From Sphagnum compactum (taxonomy: Eukaryota; Bryophyta; Sphagnopsida; Sphagnales), in contig OZ234493.1 in assembly GCA_965153455.1 (NCBI GenBank), forward strand, positions 310,001 through 374,000: DNA of 64,000 nucleotides, written 5' to 3'. The notes beneath the pieces are model-generated. The model saw only the letters and a program-made list of their open reading frames with translations. It did not search any database and was not told where the DNA came from. Each line of letters opens with the position of its first letter. The first letter of the stretch is position 1. Below are positions 12,351-23,788 of this stretch, in pieces. The position numbers were made by a program, and so were the translations under genes.

Positions 12351-15300
12351 TCAACTCAAGAATCTCTCACCTGCAAGTTGCACCAAACCTCCACTCCCAA
12401 TCCTGTGCATTGACAATTTTGGACCTTGTTGTGAATACTGGTTCCTGCAAGAGGCCATGATCAAAATCTACACACATGAATCCAGGAATCACAATGACAA
12501 TGTGTTTGTTGCATTTTGCTAGAGTCATTGAATGGGATGCATCTCAGCTTGAGTGACAAATGTTCTCCCAATGGTACAATGTTCAGAAGACATTTTGCAG
12601 AGTTAAGAGTACAAAAGGAGATTTCCGTACTTCTGTTGCAAGAGCAAGAGGTCAAGCACAGTACCTGTTAAAATCATCTCTGATGGGAGTTTCAACATGA
12701 CTTTCAGATTCTTGCATGTCATTGTTCATCACCATTCTATCCCCCAGCAGATGGAGGTTGTTCATGGTGGTGCTATATTTAGGGCTTTTGCTCATCCCCA
12801 GTTGAGATGGTACTGGAAACATCGAGTTCGCTTGGGCAAGCTGCTTGAGCCTTGTATTTGCCAGCTTCCCTGCTAACTCTCCATCACCTACCTGTGTCAC
12901 TCAATATTACACCCCGCCCATTAGTCATCCTCTCCTTTTCCTTCTCATCCATGAAGGATGTGAAGAAAGTTCACAGGAGACTTGCATCTTATCAACTCTC
13001 ATAAAAATGACACCCTCCTGAACAAACAAGGGGTAATAGGGCAGATGGGCTACTTTGTTACTAGCAGCCAAGGCAATATCACGTGCAGTGACAGTATGTG
13101 TCACATAGTCATGCACTTGAGAGTGACGCTGCACTTTAACCTCTTCCTCAAGTGCAACCTTCTCCTCCTTTAACTTGTTCATCTCCACCAACAGTTGGTT
13201 TACTGTGTTCATCAGATCCATCTTCTCTGCTGCGATTCGCCCCCCTCTTGGCTGCCTAACCAAAAACTGAACCACAAGACACTGTTTCAGCAACACAATT
13301 TTTTCAACTTTCATTTTCATGTGAAGGCCAAGGGTGGCAATCTGAACAACCTTCAAAAGTTGAGAAGAGCAATTCTTTAGTTACGCACTCAAACATTTCT
13401 GATCTTTTGAACTACATAGCACAGGCAGAAGTCATTTAGAGACCACAGGAATGATTACTCAAAGCAGAATTTACGGAGTGCCCTAAGAGGTGTTATACCT
13501 TCTGATTGAGTTTCAATGTCTCAAGTTCAGTCTTCATCCTCTCATTCTCCTGCATCATTTTCCAATGACGGATTAGTCTCTGGTAGACAATAAGCTAAGC
13601 CTTAAAGATAAAAAGTGAGAATGCCATGAAAAATGGGCAGAAATTTTGAGGACTGTTCAAATAGCACCTTGCGCAAATTGAAGAGTTGTGACACCAGTTG
13701 TGAGCGGGCAGAGGTTTCATCCTTTAGGCTGGCTTCCAGCATGGTCCGTGAGCTCTGCAGTGACATGAGATTGGTTCGCAATGTTGCACACTCTTTCTGG
13801 ACCTCTATGAATTGAGTCTGGTTTGCCACCTCCTCTGCCTCATATTTCTTCAATTTTTCCTTCAATTGCTTGACTTCTGCATTGAACAAATCCTGTTGCC
13901 AACCAATGCCCACATTTGTGATCCTTGTTTGGTCATCAAGTGAAAACCATGCAAACAGTCAATGAACAAGAATTAAAAGACTTTATTGATGGAACAACAG
14001 CATGATATAAAATTAGGCTTGTAGTACATAGGTAATAACTTGTGTTGCAAGATTAAGGGGTGGTGCTTTTAAAGCCTCTCATTTATACCAATGTACTTAC
14101 AAATAATGTTCAAAATTAATTAATTCTAAAGAAGGCCAACTAAAAGAAAGAAAAATCTTAACCAAAATTTTAGGGAATTGAATTCAACACCTTCCCCAAA
14201 TAATAATGATCAAAAATTTGAGATATTCCAGTAACAAGATTAACAATTAAGAAACTTAGCATACTTATTACTTATTGTCAAAATTTTGGAATATTCAGAT
14301 TAGGGCTATTGGACCACTTTTTTCAAAAACATTAATTATTTTGACAAAGATTTGTCAATTATTCTTTGTGCTTAAAGAAGCTTGGAGCTGGACATGTACC
14401 TGCAATAGGTGCAGTTCTTGCCGCAGCATGGTTTTCTCATATGCTATGTCATCATTTGCAGTGCTAGGAGGATTGGGATGCTGTTGGGCTATGCTTGTCA
14501 GCTCTGCTTGCTTCTGTCGAGTTACCTGCAGTTCGGCTCTCAGTTCCTCATTTTCTTGCTTCAGCTGTTCCAGCCACAAAAATGTAACTGAAATTAGTAG
14601 CCACCTTCTACTCTGATAGGCATAAAATACACCACTTCTGATACAAGAATAGGCCTGCATAAAGTCTGAGCCAACACACCTCTTGTCTTCTGATGAACAA
14701 GACCTGAAATAAGGAGTGGATTCTACAACAGTTGAGAGGATAAAGCTTCTCTGACCTTGCCACGAATAAGCACAAGTGTGTCATTCTTGGCATCCACAAT
14801 CACTCGCAGTAATTGAAGTCCAGTTTGCAGTCTTGCTAACTGCCATCATCAGTATCACACATAAGTACAGTCACAATGTCCTTACATTCACCTATTGAAA
14901 CTAAGCTTCTACCGAACTACTGGATCCATCTTGAACTTCCATTGCCAAATTGATAGCAACTCAAAATCCTTGCTGCAATGTTTTATGTAGTCTGTACCTC
15001 ATTCATCATAAACTGACTGGGGCCTAGCTCAGCAGACACTGTATGGGTCGGCTTGAGATTGTCAGGAACCAGGGGTTTGAAGGTTGGTAGGACATGTCGC
15101 TGGAATCTTTCAACAGCATCTGCAAGAGCAGTGAGTGTTCCAGAGGTTTTCATGCAAGTGTCATCTTGGCCTTGCAAGCGAGATGCCATGGAACTTTGGG
15201 CCACCTCTGCATTGTACTTGAGTTCCTCCAGTTTGACCAATGCTTGCTGGCTATCAGCCACCACTTTCTCTTTCTCAGCAACAGCTTGATGAAGCTGGCA

Positions 15301-16449
15301 TGATGTTGAGTGCAACAAGCTCTTCATTTGCTCCACCTCATCTTTCAACTGCTGGGTTGCTGCCTTTACAAGGGATGCAACCTCCACATCTCGAAATGCA
15401 CGCAGTCTTTGAAGCTCAAGTCGCTGTTGTACCAAAGATGCTATGGCTATAAGTGGGAGAAAATTTTCTACCTGGATGCCTCCAAAAATGTGAATAGAGA
15501 GAGAGAAAAAAAGAAGAGATCAAAGGAGCTTACTTGATTCTTCTCCCGGGCAATAATGTCACTGAGCTGAAACCGAAGAAGATCATTCTCATTGCCCAAT
15601 GTTCGTGCAATAACATCAGCCCCCTCCCCACTTTTGTTACTCCGCCTTGGAAACTGGAACACAAGGTGCAGCCAGCGGGGTGGGCTTTAGGAACTAGCTA
15701 CAAAATGCTTATGAATATATAAGCATAATGGACCAAGTAAGAAACTTCAAAAGCTGTTGCAGAACACTTGAGCTGAACCCAATATCCCCTCTTCAAGTTA
15801 TGTGCAAACACACTATTGATAGACAAAAACTCTCAATGTGCTTGCAGGTCTGAATCAAAACAAAAAAGAAAAAGCATTGTAAAATCGGTAAAACACGACC
15901 ACTTTTGAGAGGTACTCGTGTTTGTTCACACACTCGGTCCTAAATGGTTAGAGGCTATGGAAGCAGTTGCTTTTGCTTTACCTCATTTGTGTTTGGATCA
16001 ACAGCACTCCGAACTCCTGCGACAACCAGTCAGATGGTCAGCTCCCTGCAATCAGCAATTTCAAATAAAAGAAGAAAAGAAATGCAGTGATGATTCACTT
16101 GGGTTTGTGATGTCTCTGTGGAGCTACCCCCCCTCCTATGAACCATCCGAGTTTAGAGATACAAAAGTCAAGGAAAGCTTTCTGAATTGTGAGCTATGAG
16201 AGAGATTGACAAAACCCTGAATGCTACATACTGCACCAAAGAAGAAAACCTCAAAATCGTTTCGTGTCAGATAGCGGAGCCCTACCCTTACTTGGTACTT
16301 CCTCTGAGACTTTGTTTGCTAGCTCTCATTTTGTTTGTTTGCAGCAGGGAAGGAAGCGGCAAGAGAGAGAGAAAATACTGGACGGTGAAGTTCGTCGAGG
16401 TGGTGAAGACATGGGGGTTCTGTCCGTCTGCGAGCGTACCTCCGGCCAT
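12351..16449 (-). CDS. Plant coiled-coil protein, 557 aa, 12 coding exons, function unknown
   Basis: Exons on the minus strand: 16449-16440, 16016-15982, 15653-15534, 15423-14998, 14839-14756, 14703-14680, 14564-14400, 13892-13668, 13549-13499, 13266-13054, 12891-12665, 12444-12351. They sum to 1674 nt, all GT-AG and in phase. The protein starts MAGGVRSAVDPNTNEFPRR. Its first 55 residues hold TLGNENDLLRFQLSDIIARE. Heptad-rich coiled coil covers about residues 40-130, 226-260, 289-380 and 385-430. The C-terminus (452-557) is not coiled and ends GGLVQLAGERFLS. There is no signal peptide, transmembrane segment or enzyme motif. A cytoskeletal, endomembrane or nuclear scaffold role would be a guess. 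The first exon contributes only 10 coding nucleotides and the sixth only 24. The acceptor of the fourth exon (15423) is the least certain boundary, chosen because it alone keeps phase. Confidence 0.8.
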
Positions 16450-17014
16450 GAGAGTTTCAGAGATCGGGTGGTCGAGTGAGAACCCCCTTGTGGAACTCTT
16501 CCACCTCCTCTTTCTCCATTCTCTGGTTCCTCTGATGTAGCTATTGTTCCCGGTCTGGCAAGCCTCCTCCTAACGCCACCTTTCAGCAATTCTCGAGAGG
16601 AACCTCTTCGCCAACCGTAAACATTGCAATTCCTCCAGAGAGCAATGCTCACCACTGACAAGATTTAAGAGGATCCATAGCTGGTGGCTCCTCCAGACAC
16701 ACACTTCCCCCGGACGTTGGCCAACCTTCCGAGGTCGCCAAACTGTCAAGCTCTCTTCCAGATGCTACGATCTTCTTTGTTTTTGCCAAATCTTCCACAG
16801 CGAGACAAAGCTCCCAGTCGTCATTGCTCTTACAATAATATACCTGGTCAGATTGCCTCTTAATTCCCGCTGCAGTTTCTCAATTGCAATGCAGACTTCA
16901 TGAGCATATCATGTGCTCCGAATCTTCTTAAAATTCTCTCAGGATTCGCTCGTCTTTTGCCTCTACGTTCGCTCTTGTACATGACTTCTTCTGCCCCTCT
17001 GTCCACACAACGCA

Positions 17015-17290
17015 ACGCAGTCGCACTTCAAACAACAGAGAAATCGAGACTTCTGCGGCGATATCAGACTGCGTAAAGCTTGCGGGAATGACTGTTGGAA
17101 AGTCCGACGCAGTTGCGCTTCAAACAATAGGGAAATCAAGACTTGGGCGTTGCATCGCACTGTGTAAAGCTTGCGGGAAGGACTGATGGAAATCCATTCT
17201 GACGCAGTCAGTCGCGGTTCAAACAACAGGGAAATCGACACTTTTACGCTGCATCGCACTGCGCAAAGCTTGGTGGAACGCCTGCTTGAG
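17015..17290. repeat. Three diverged tandem copies of a 92-95 bp unit
   Basis: Each copy begins with ACGCAGT, then TTCAAACAA followed by a GGAAATC-like segment, and ends with an AAAGCTTG block. Copies start near 17015, 17107 and 17202. Divergence between copies is about 15-25% by eye. Not coding: reading frames are not kept between copies. Confidence 0.8.
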
Positions 17291-17553
17291 ATTCCGACCT
17301 CGAAAACCAAACTCTCTTGTGCACAATTCTGTTCCAAACCCTCTCGAAATCGCATCAAGGTTCGCCAAGGAGCGATTGAAGGCAAAAGCCTCCTCCACTT
17401 TAGCTCGATCTTTTGTTTCTTTCGATCTTTTGGTTTCCGATCCGTCGTGCCCCCTCCTCCTCGTTAGAATCACAGACCTCAAGAAGGCGCGAAAGAAAAT
17501 CTCCAAATCTTCTCGAAAACGGATCACAAGAAACTACATATTACAATGTAGCT

Positions 17554-17555
<2 letters not shown>

Positions 17556-17598
<43 letters not shown>
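17556..17598. repeat. (CT)n microsatellite, about 21 units
   Basis: An uninterrupted CT run about 1.1 kb upstream of the coiled-coil gene start; on that gene's strand it reads as (GA)n. Confidence 0.95.
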
Positions 17599-17603
<5 letters not shown>

Positions 17604-18197
17604 CAAGTCCAGGTTGCTTGCTACTCTGGAGTCCCGACTGGAAAACAGAAACATCCAACAGCACAAAGACTGTAAAGAAAAGAAATTCTTCTTCTTCAAC
17701 AAGAGGAAAAAGCACGCAGAAACTCACTAATCAACAACAAATTTCTGTTGCGAGTCGTGGTGCTGAAGCTCCTCCTGTGTGAGGGCCGTCGGGAGGGGGA
17801 AGAAAAATAACAGTAGACTTCCTCCTCCTCCTCCTCCTGTGCATAATTCTGGACCAAATCGCGCCAAACTTTCGCCAAAAGACCTCAAATTTTTTTTCCT
17901 GTCGAGTCACAAGTGGAATGAGAAAAAAGTCGCGTGATCGTAACGAAGAAGAGCGACGTTCTGCGACGACGGCAATCGAGGGATTCGAAGCTCGCGGGCG
18001 CCAAACACCGCAATGTTCGATCCCTTCAGGATTTCGTCGCGCAACCTTTTTGAAGCGAAACCGTTACGCCTTTTTAGGTCCCAATCGACGTGAGGAGTCC
18101 ACATCCCCATTCGACCGATGTCTCAGGATCTCAACTCGGCATCTCAAACATTGTCTTTCTCGGATGTCGTGTGAACTTGGCCATTGTGGGAAATGGT

Positions 18198-18217
18198 AGT
18201 AGGTAATATTACCTACT
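18198..18217. repeat. Perfect 20-bp palindrome AGTAGGTAATATTACCTACT
   Basis: The sequence equals its own reverse complement over 20 bp. It marks the left edge of the transposon-rich block and belongs to a wider set of TAGG/CCTA motifs in the window. Confidence 0.8.
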
Positions 18218-20817
18218 CTCCCCCGCCCCCCCACACTCTTTTATTTGGAAAGAAAAACAAAGCGCAAGCACCAAAGTCCACACAAGCAAAAGAGCCCCAA
18301 AGAGGTGAGCCACATATAGGTAATGGAACCACTAGCTATCGAAACCTCCACCAATCACCAGAAACATATCGACTAAAGAAAGGGGAGGTAGGCCCAATAA
18401 AGGAGGGCTTTTGGTGCCGTTTGTTGTTCATGCCATGTTAGCACATCGATGAAAAACGTTGTTAGGCCTACTAGTGAAGACACCCAAAAACTTCTATGGC
18501 AAGAGGAAGAAACAAGTTTGTTGGGTAACAATTGTGATAAAGTCTTTCTTTCACTTAAGCAACCACTAGCCACTATTGCAACCACCCCTCGAAAAAGAAT
18601 TGCTCGTGATACCAAGTTTGCTTAAGTGAGTTCGGCAATGACAACATCAGCCAATGTGTGAATGCCATCCATTGATAAAAACAATGTCAACTTGTCAACA
18701 AAACGACTAAAGAAAAGGCAGTGGAAGAACATGGGTTTGCTCCCACAAAACATGACACCATGCATCTCTCGCAATGCATGCAAACACATCTCAAATATCA
18801 TCATGGGATGCAATCATCTCCCCACCATGGGCACAGCAGAAGACGTGGATCCCCATGGGGTCTTATGGCTAGCCACATACATTGTGGGTCAAACCAAAAG
18901 TCAAAGGATGGGGAGGGCCTAACCAAGTCCACAACGTAAAGGAGAAAACATCTAAGGGCAAACAAAAACATGGGATGACAAGGCAAGCAAATACCCAAGC
19001 TCCCACACTAGGCCTTGCACAAGACATCAAGCGTGTTCGATGCAAATCAAAAAACATGTCAAAGATGAAATTGGAAAAAGAATGGTTGTGTAATCTCTCT
19101 AAAATGGTATCCTGAAGTCGATTTTCTCTTTTCATTGTAAGTTGCTCGAAGGGGGGTAGGCATGTTATTACAACCGGGGGAAAGAGTTCTTGAAACAACC
19201 TCGAATGCGCCTAGAAGGGGAGTGAACCCGAATTAGTCACCTCAATCGCCTTAAAAAAAAAAGGGCATGAATCCAACAAAAATTTAGAAGCAATGATTAG
19301 TGCTACTAGCGCCCAACTCCCCAAGTAAGTTGTCGGCGCAATGGTCTCAATAGAAATGAGGCCAATACCACCACTAGAGATGGGGAGCAAAACCTACCGA
19401 CACACCAAAAGGGCTTCTAGACACTCGAAAAAACCTAGGCCTAAAAGCCTCTCAAAAACCTATATGAGGGTTGAATCAAAGGATGCAAGTTGGCATCGAA
19501 AGCTCAAGAAGGGTGGAAAAACACACAGCAAGTAAGAAGGTTTCTACGTGAAACACCAAAAGAAGATCACAAAAGCAACATGAATGTCCCACAACTCTGA
19601 ATGCATACCAACATGGAAGGACGTTCTCATGCAAAACGTCTTACAAAAAGGAAAAGGAGAACGACACAAAGCCAAACAGATTCCCTAAAACTTTTATGTC
19701 ATCTAGAGGGTAGTAAAAACCAAGAAGGGGGGAAAAATCGAAGGGCAAGCCAGAAGGGGACCAAGCATCACACTTCCAAGGCTAGACGAATAGACCCACA
19801 TTAGGTAGCTAAGAACCAAAATGGTCAAAAGCAAGGGGAACGGAGGAAGCAAGGCCAAGGATGTGAATGTTGTTTACCAATGAAGGGAAAATAAATAAAG
19901 TAAAAAAAACATAAAAGGCTCACAAGGCACAAAAATGAACCTGAACAAATAAAAGCCCGACGAACGAATCACCCTGATGCATGCCCACAAACAAGATTTT
20001 TTTTCCCCCAAGGGAATGATGGCTAAAAACAAGGGCAACTGTTGGCCATAAAAGGAGCGAACAAAAGGGAAAATCAAAGACAACTAGCCTCCTCCCGCAC
20101 GAAGCTTCTAAAAAATGGTCTAACACAAAATGGAATTAAAAGCGTTTACCACATCCATTTGCAGCAGCACTCAATCAAGGTGGACATTCAATGTAACTCA
20201 AATGTCATGCACCATCGCCTCACACCCACCCCTAACAATCACACCAAACTAATGAGGCAACAAATGAGAAAAAACACATCCTGAAGCTAAAAACATAAAG
20301 TTTTGTTGAAAAGCCGGTAGAGATCACCCACTACACTTGGTTTAATGCCACCCGAGGGCTTGGCTAAGGCCAAAAACCTAGCAACACCAAGGACATGAGC
20401 AATGGACCTTGGGAAGCAACCCATGGCAACATGGGAACTTAATTGGTGAAGTTTAAAGAACTTGCTGGTAAAGTCCTTGGGGTCAAAAACATCTTGAAAA
20501 TGGTCAAAAACCATGTTAAAAAACCCCCTTGCAAAAACATGGAACATGCGCAAAAAAGTTAACCTAAAAGAATCCAAGGATAACTTTAGGTCCCCATCCG
20601 ACTAAAAGTCCATCAAAAAATCAGGGCAAACGAAAGGTGAAACCAAAGGATGGGGAACCTACGAAATTAATATGGTTTTTGAGGAAGTTCGGGCCATGGG
20701 GGCACCATTACAAAGTTATAAACTTCATGGGTTTATTTCAAATCCATGAGAAATATATTATTTCATGGGTTCATATCATTTAAACATGAATGTCATGCAT
20801 TATTTAAACATAAAAGA
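18218..20817. other. A-rich transposon-derived block left of the solo LTR
   Basis: The plus strand is strikingly purine- and A-rich, with clusters of AAGGG and CAAAAA. Open frames on both strands are short and broken. Apart from the relic at 18373-18813 there is no recognisable coding capacity. The same composition resumes at 27.0-27.7 kb beyond the LTR elements, so one old element may have been interrupted by them (inference). Confidence 0.45.
18373..18813 (-). pseudogene. Relic of a transposon-associated reading frame
   Basis: Two broken minus-strand frames join end to end: one with DGIHTLADVVIAELT near 18620-18680, the next with NLVSRAILFRGVVAIVA near 18565-18620. From memory, this phrase order (TLADVVI, LVSRA, GVVA) recurs in transposon-linked hypothetical proteins of seed-free plants. 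No reverse transcriptase or transposase motif is visible. The frame is interrupted and clearly decayed. Family assignment is uncertain. Confidence 0.35.
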
Positions 20818-21637
20818 TGTCGGAACCCCACTTTGAGGCAAGTGTGAGGATGAAACTCACACTCCCAAAAGTGAGAACTTGGAGTTCTCCGGGACTCCTA
20901 AAAATTCAGAGCTTGATTGCAAAGGTCAAAACACCTTGCATTGAGGTGTTCTTTATACCGTTGGAAAGGTCTTGAAGTGTAAATGTCGAAAATGGCCTTG
21001 CATGAGCCATTCAGATATCTGCAGCACAAGTTATGGTCAAAAGAAAGGCCGGGAGTCAAATTGGCAGTTTGACTCCCAACCACTAAAAGTCCAGGATCGA
21101 CTCGATCCCAATGTGTGAAAGTGGAGTGCAACACACCGTTGAAAAGCTCTTGAGGAGAGCTACAAGTTTTCTTCAAACCTCATCCCATCGGAGGTCTGAT
21201 CTGGGAGTTATGAGCTTCCAAAGTCACGGGAGTCCAAACCAGGACAGTTTCGGGACTCCTCCTTAGGACTCCCGAGACAAAAAGCCATTCGGATGTAGGT
21301 GCCGTGGGCAAACGCAGAGAATACTATGTGGGGGAAGGTGGTGGCTTCCCCTGAGTCCTGGTCATGGTGAGTCAAGTGAGTCCGTGTTGCCCGTGGTTTG
21401 TCCCAACACCAAGAGTGATTCCGAATGTGATCTAACCAACTCGTTGGTTGGCTTCGATGCAGGACCGAGTAACTAAATACATTGTCCCTCTTCATAGTCT
21501 AATCCTGGAGCTTTCAGCACGCCCCTCTCACCCCTTTTAGTGTTGGAAGCTAGGAGCGGCACCAAGTTTCAACTACTTTCGCTCTTTAACATAGTTGGAC
21601 CCTTTTTTAATCTAACAAGGAACTTGGGGGCGTGTCA
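20818..21637 (+). mobile_element. Full-length solo LTR (820 bp) with intact 5-bp target-site duplication
   Basis: It starts TGTCGGAACCCC and ends GGGGGCGTGTCA. It is flanked by AAAGA at 20813-20817 and AAAGA at 21638-21642, a perfect 5-bp duplication of the kind Ty3/gypsy integrases make. It aligns along its length, in reverse orientation, with the LTR at 26147-26962. Shared landmarks are the TTTGACTCCC block, the GAGAGCTAC block and the closing GCACG/TGTTG segment. No primer-binding site or coding sequence follows it, so it is a solo LTR left by LTR-LTR recombination. Confidence 0.85.
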
Positions 21638-21654
21638 AAAGATGTGTGCACGAC

Positions 21655-21750
21655 TTTCGTGTGTAAACAATATGAATAGACATACAACATTCATGTTTAA
21701 ACAATACGAATACGCATATAACATTCATGTATAAACAATGCACGTGACAT
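21655..21750. repeat. Short tandem repeats, about 35-37 bp unit (about 2.5 copies)
   Basis: The unit looks like AATACGAATACGCATATAAC followed by ATTCATGTATAAAC. The same family reappears at 22289-22420, on the far side of the truncated LTR, so the LTR piece sits inside an older repeat. Confidence 0.65.
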
Positions 21751-21764
21751 CGTTTGTAAATAGT

Positions 21765-22289
21765 TACGTGTGTGTAGGAAGCATGTCACATATCGTTGGA
21801 AAACTTTCGATGAAAGCTACAACTTTGTTTTAGATCTCACCTCAATCGAAGGTTTGCACAAGAAATTATGGGCGTCCAAAATGATGGGAATCCCAATTTC
21901 AGGAATTAAAAGTCTCCCAATTTCAAAGTCCTACAAAAAACGTCATTTGGATGTAGCCCTTGTGATGTGTCACAGAGAATACTATAAAGGGGAAGGTAGT
22001 GACTTCCCCCAAGTTGGAGTTGTGGTGAATCTTATGAATTCATGTATGCCCATGGTTTGTCCATGCGCCAAAAGTGTTTCAATTATGCATTAATTAACTT
22101 TGGTTTGTGCAGATCGATATGAATAATTGATTCACTTGTCATTCCTCCTAGTTTTCATTTCGAAACTCCAACATGCCCCTCTTACCACAAAAGTGTTACA
22201 AGATAGGGAGTGTGCCCCAACTCTTTTTTCTTCCATTATTTTCATTTTGGACTCACATTAGAGTCTTTCAAGGATTTTAGGGGTGTGTT
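21765..22289 (+). mobile_element. Truncated, diverged LTR of a related family
   Basis: It follows the solo LTR's order from its middle to its end: CATATCGTTGGAAAA, GAAAGCTACAA, AGAGAATACTAT, GGTAGTGACTTCCCCC, and the end AGGGGTGTGTTA. The first roughly 300 bp of the LTR are missing. It is more diverged than the solo LTR, so either an older insertion or a sister family. No clear target-site duplication is visible. Confidence 0.65.
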
Positions 22290-22420
22290 ACGAATAGACA
22301 TACAACATCCTTATTTAAATAATACGAATAAACATATAACATTCATGTATAAACGATGCACATGACATCAATGTTCAAACAATTCAAATAGATGAATGAC
22401 ATTTGTGTTTATTCCATATG
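22289..22420. repeat. Second block of the 35-37 bp tandem repeat
   Basis: Contains ACGAATAGACATACAACAT and later ACATATAACATTCATGTATA, matching 21655-21750. Confidence 0.6.
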
Positions 22421-22544
22421 AACCTATGAAAAATACATTTTGCACAACTATTATTGCCAAATCGTGACCCATGAAGTTTGTGATGAAGGGCCTTCGCCAC
22501 ACAAACATACTCTTTGGCACACCTTAGAATCAAATTTCACCCAA

Positions 22545-22986
22545 ACCACTGATCCGAAACTATGTCCTTTGGGAGGCCATGATGCTTGAAGACATATGTG
22601 AAGAACAACCTACCAATCTCTTAGGCCGTGGCTTCATCCTTTGTGGGAATGAAATGTGCCATCTTGCTAAACCGATCCACCACTACCATGATGGCATCGA
22701 ACCCCTTTGATGGGGGCAAGCTTACCATGAAGTCCATGGACACACTTTCCCACGGCCCTTCAGGAATTGGCAAAGGTTGCAACAAACCCGCTTGCTTCTT
22801 GTTGAAGGTCTGGTTTTGTTGACAAGTTAAATAAATCTTCACATACTCCTCCGCACAATCCTTCAAGTTGGGCCAATAGTAGGACTTCTTTAGAAATGTT
22901 GTGGTGCATTTTGCACCACCATGGCCCGCAAGCGGCCCATCATGACATTCCTTCAAGAGTGTGTCCCTCATCTTCCCTTCTGGCAC
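22545..22986 (-). pseudogene. Ty3/gypsy integrase fragment
   Basis: Shows the HHCC zinc-binding region (CHDGPLAGHGGAKC, then YWPNLKDCAEEYV) and core start ESVSMDFMVSLPP, then KMAHFIPTK. In the CxxC pair the first Cys is replaced by Tyr (IYLTCQQ). The core continues in another frame as KHHGLPKDIVSD to about 22550 and then turns into unrelated sequence. The C-terminal part and any chromodomain are absent. Confidence 0.85.
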
Positions 22987-23103
22987 ATAGAATCGGTTTT
23001 ATTTGTACCACAATAATCCATTTCGCAAATGGAAGTGGGACTTGGCTCCATTTTAAATGTTTTGCGTCACCTCTTTGGCAAATGCATCCCGACGGCTTAC
23101 TAG

Positions 23104-23772
23104 TCAAACTTCCTTTTGAAATTCCGTTTCTTCCACATACACCACTTTAAGTTGGTGTTTTCGGCTCAATGCATCGGGCACTATGTTCTCCTTCCCGGGC
23201 TTGTGCCGAATGTCCACATTGAACAATGCCAATGTGTCTTGCCATCTAACTTGTTTTGATGACAACTTGGGTTGAGTGGCAAAATACTTCAAAGTCACAT
23301 TGTCGATCCAAACCACCACATCCTTGGAGCCTATGTAATGGCCCTAAGTTTTGAGACAATGTATGACCGCCCACATTCCCTTCTCGTGTGTTGGCCACCT
23401 TCACTTCGTCTCACTCAACTTCTTGATTTCAAATGCCACCGGTTTTCCTTCTTGCACTAGGACTCCTCCAATTGCAAAGTCGAAGGCATCAGAATGAATC
23501 TCAAACTCTTTGTCAAAGTCGGGCAACTTCAACACCGGTGCCTTCACCAAAATGCCCTTCAATGTTTCAAAGGCCTCATCACATGCTTCTTCCCATTCAT
23601 AAGTGACAGCGGACTTCTTCAAAAGGTTTGTCAAAGGCGCGGCTATCCTCGTAAAGTTCTTGATGAACTTGCGATAGTAGGATGCCAATCCTAAAAAGGA
23701 TCTCAAGGTGGGAACCGACTTAGGCGGTTCCCAATCCAAGATTGCCTTAACCTTGTGATCATCCATCTTCAA
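23104..23772 (-). pseudogene. Ty3/gypsy RNase H and connection region, broken
   Basis: Begins with the connection motif LRSFLGLASYYRKFI, then FEIHSDAFDFAIGGVL (RNase H first Asp). A stop interrupts near 23345, after which the frame continues with WIDNVTLKYFATQ and the family-typical KENIVPDALSRK. A conceptual full protein cannot be read through. Confidence 0.85.
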
Positions 23773-23788
23773 GCCTTCTTGAGTTATC

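Larger units (their letters stand above)
16450..18197. promoter_or_regulatory. Promoter/leader region upstream of the coiled-coil gene
   Basis: This stretch lies upstream of the minus-strand start at 16449. It holds a three-copy degenerate tandem repeat (17015-17290), a long CT run (17556-17598) and a GC-richer patch at 17900-18180. Open frames overlap on both strands here because of the repeats and none looks coding. A GA/CT tract upstream of a start fits a plant promoter or leader, but the transcription start is not known. Confidence 0.35.

Noticed and set aside
16326-17527. Several 90-140 aa frames on both strands upstream of the coiled-coil gene
   Set aside because: They arise from the tandem repeats and GC-richer leader. 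Frames are not kept between repeat copies and no homology is recognised.
18198-18217. The palindrome contains TAATATTAC, the nonanucleotide of geminivirus origins
   Set aside because: The match is the centre of a simple TAGG/CCTA palindrome, there is no loop-stem layout like a viral origin, and no replication-protein reading frame is nearby. Chance is the better explanation.
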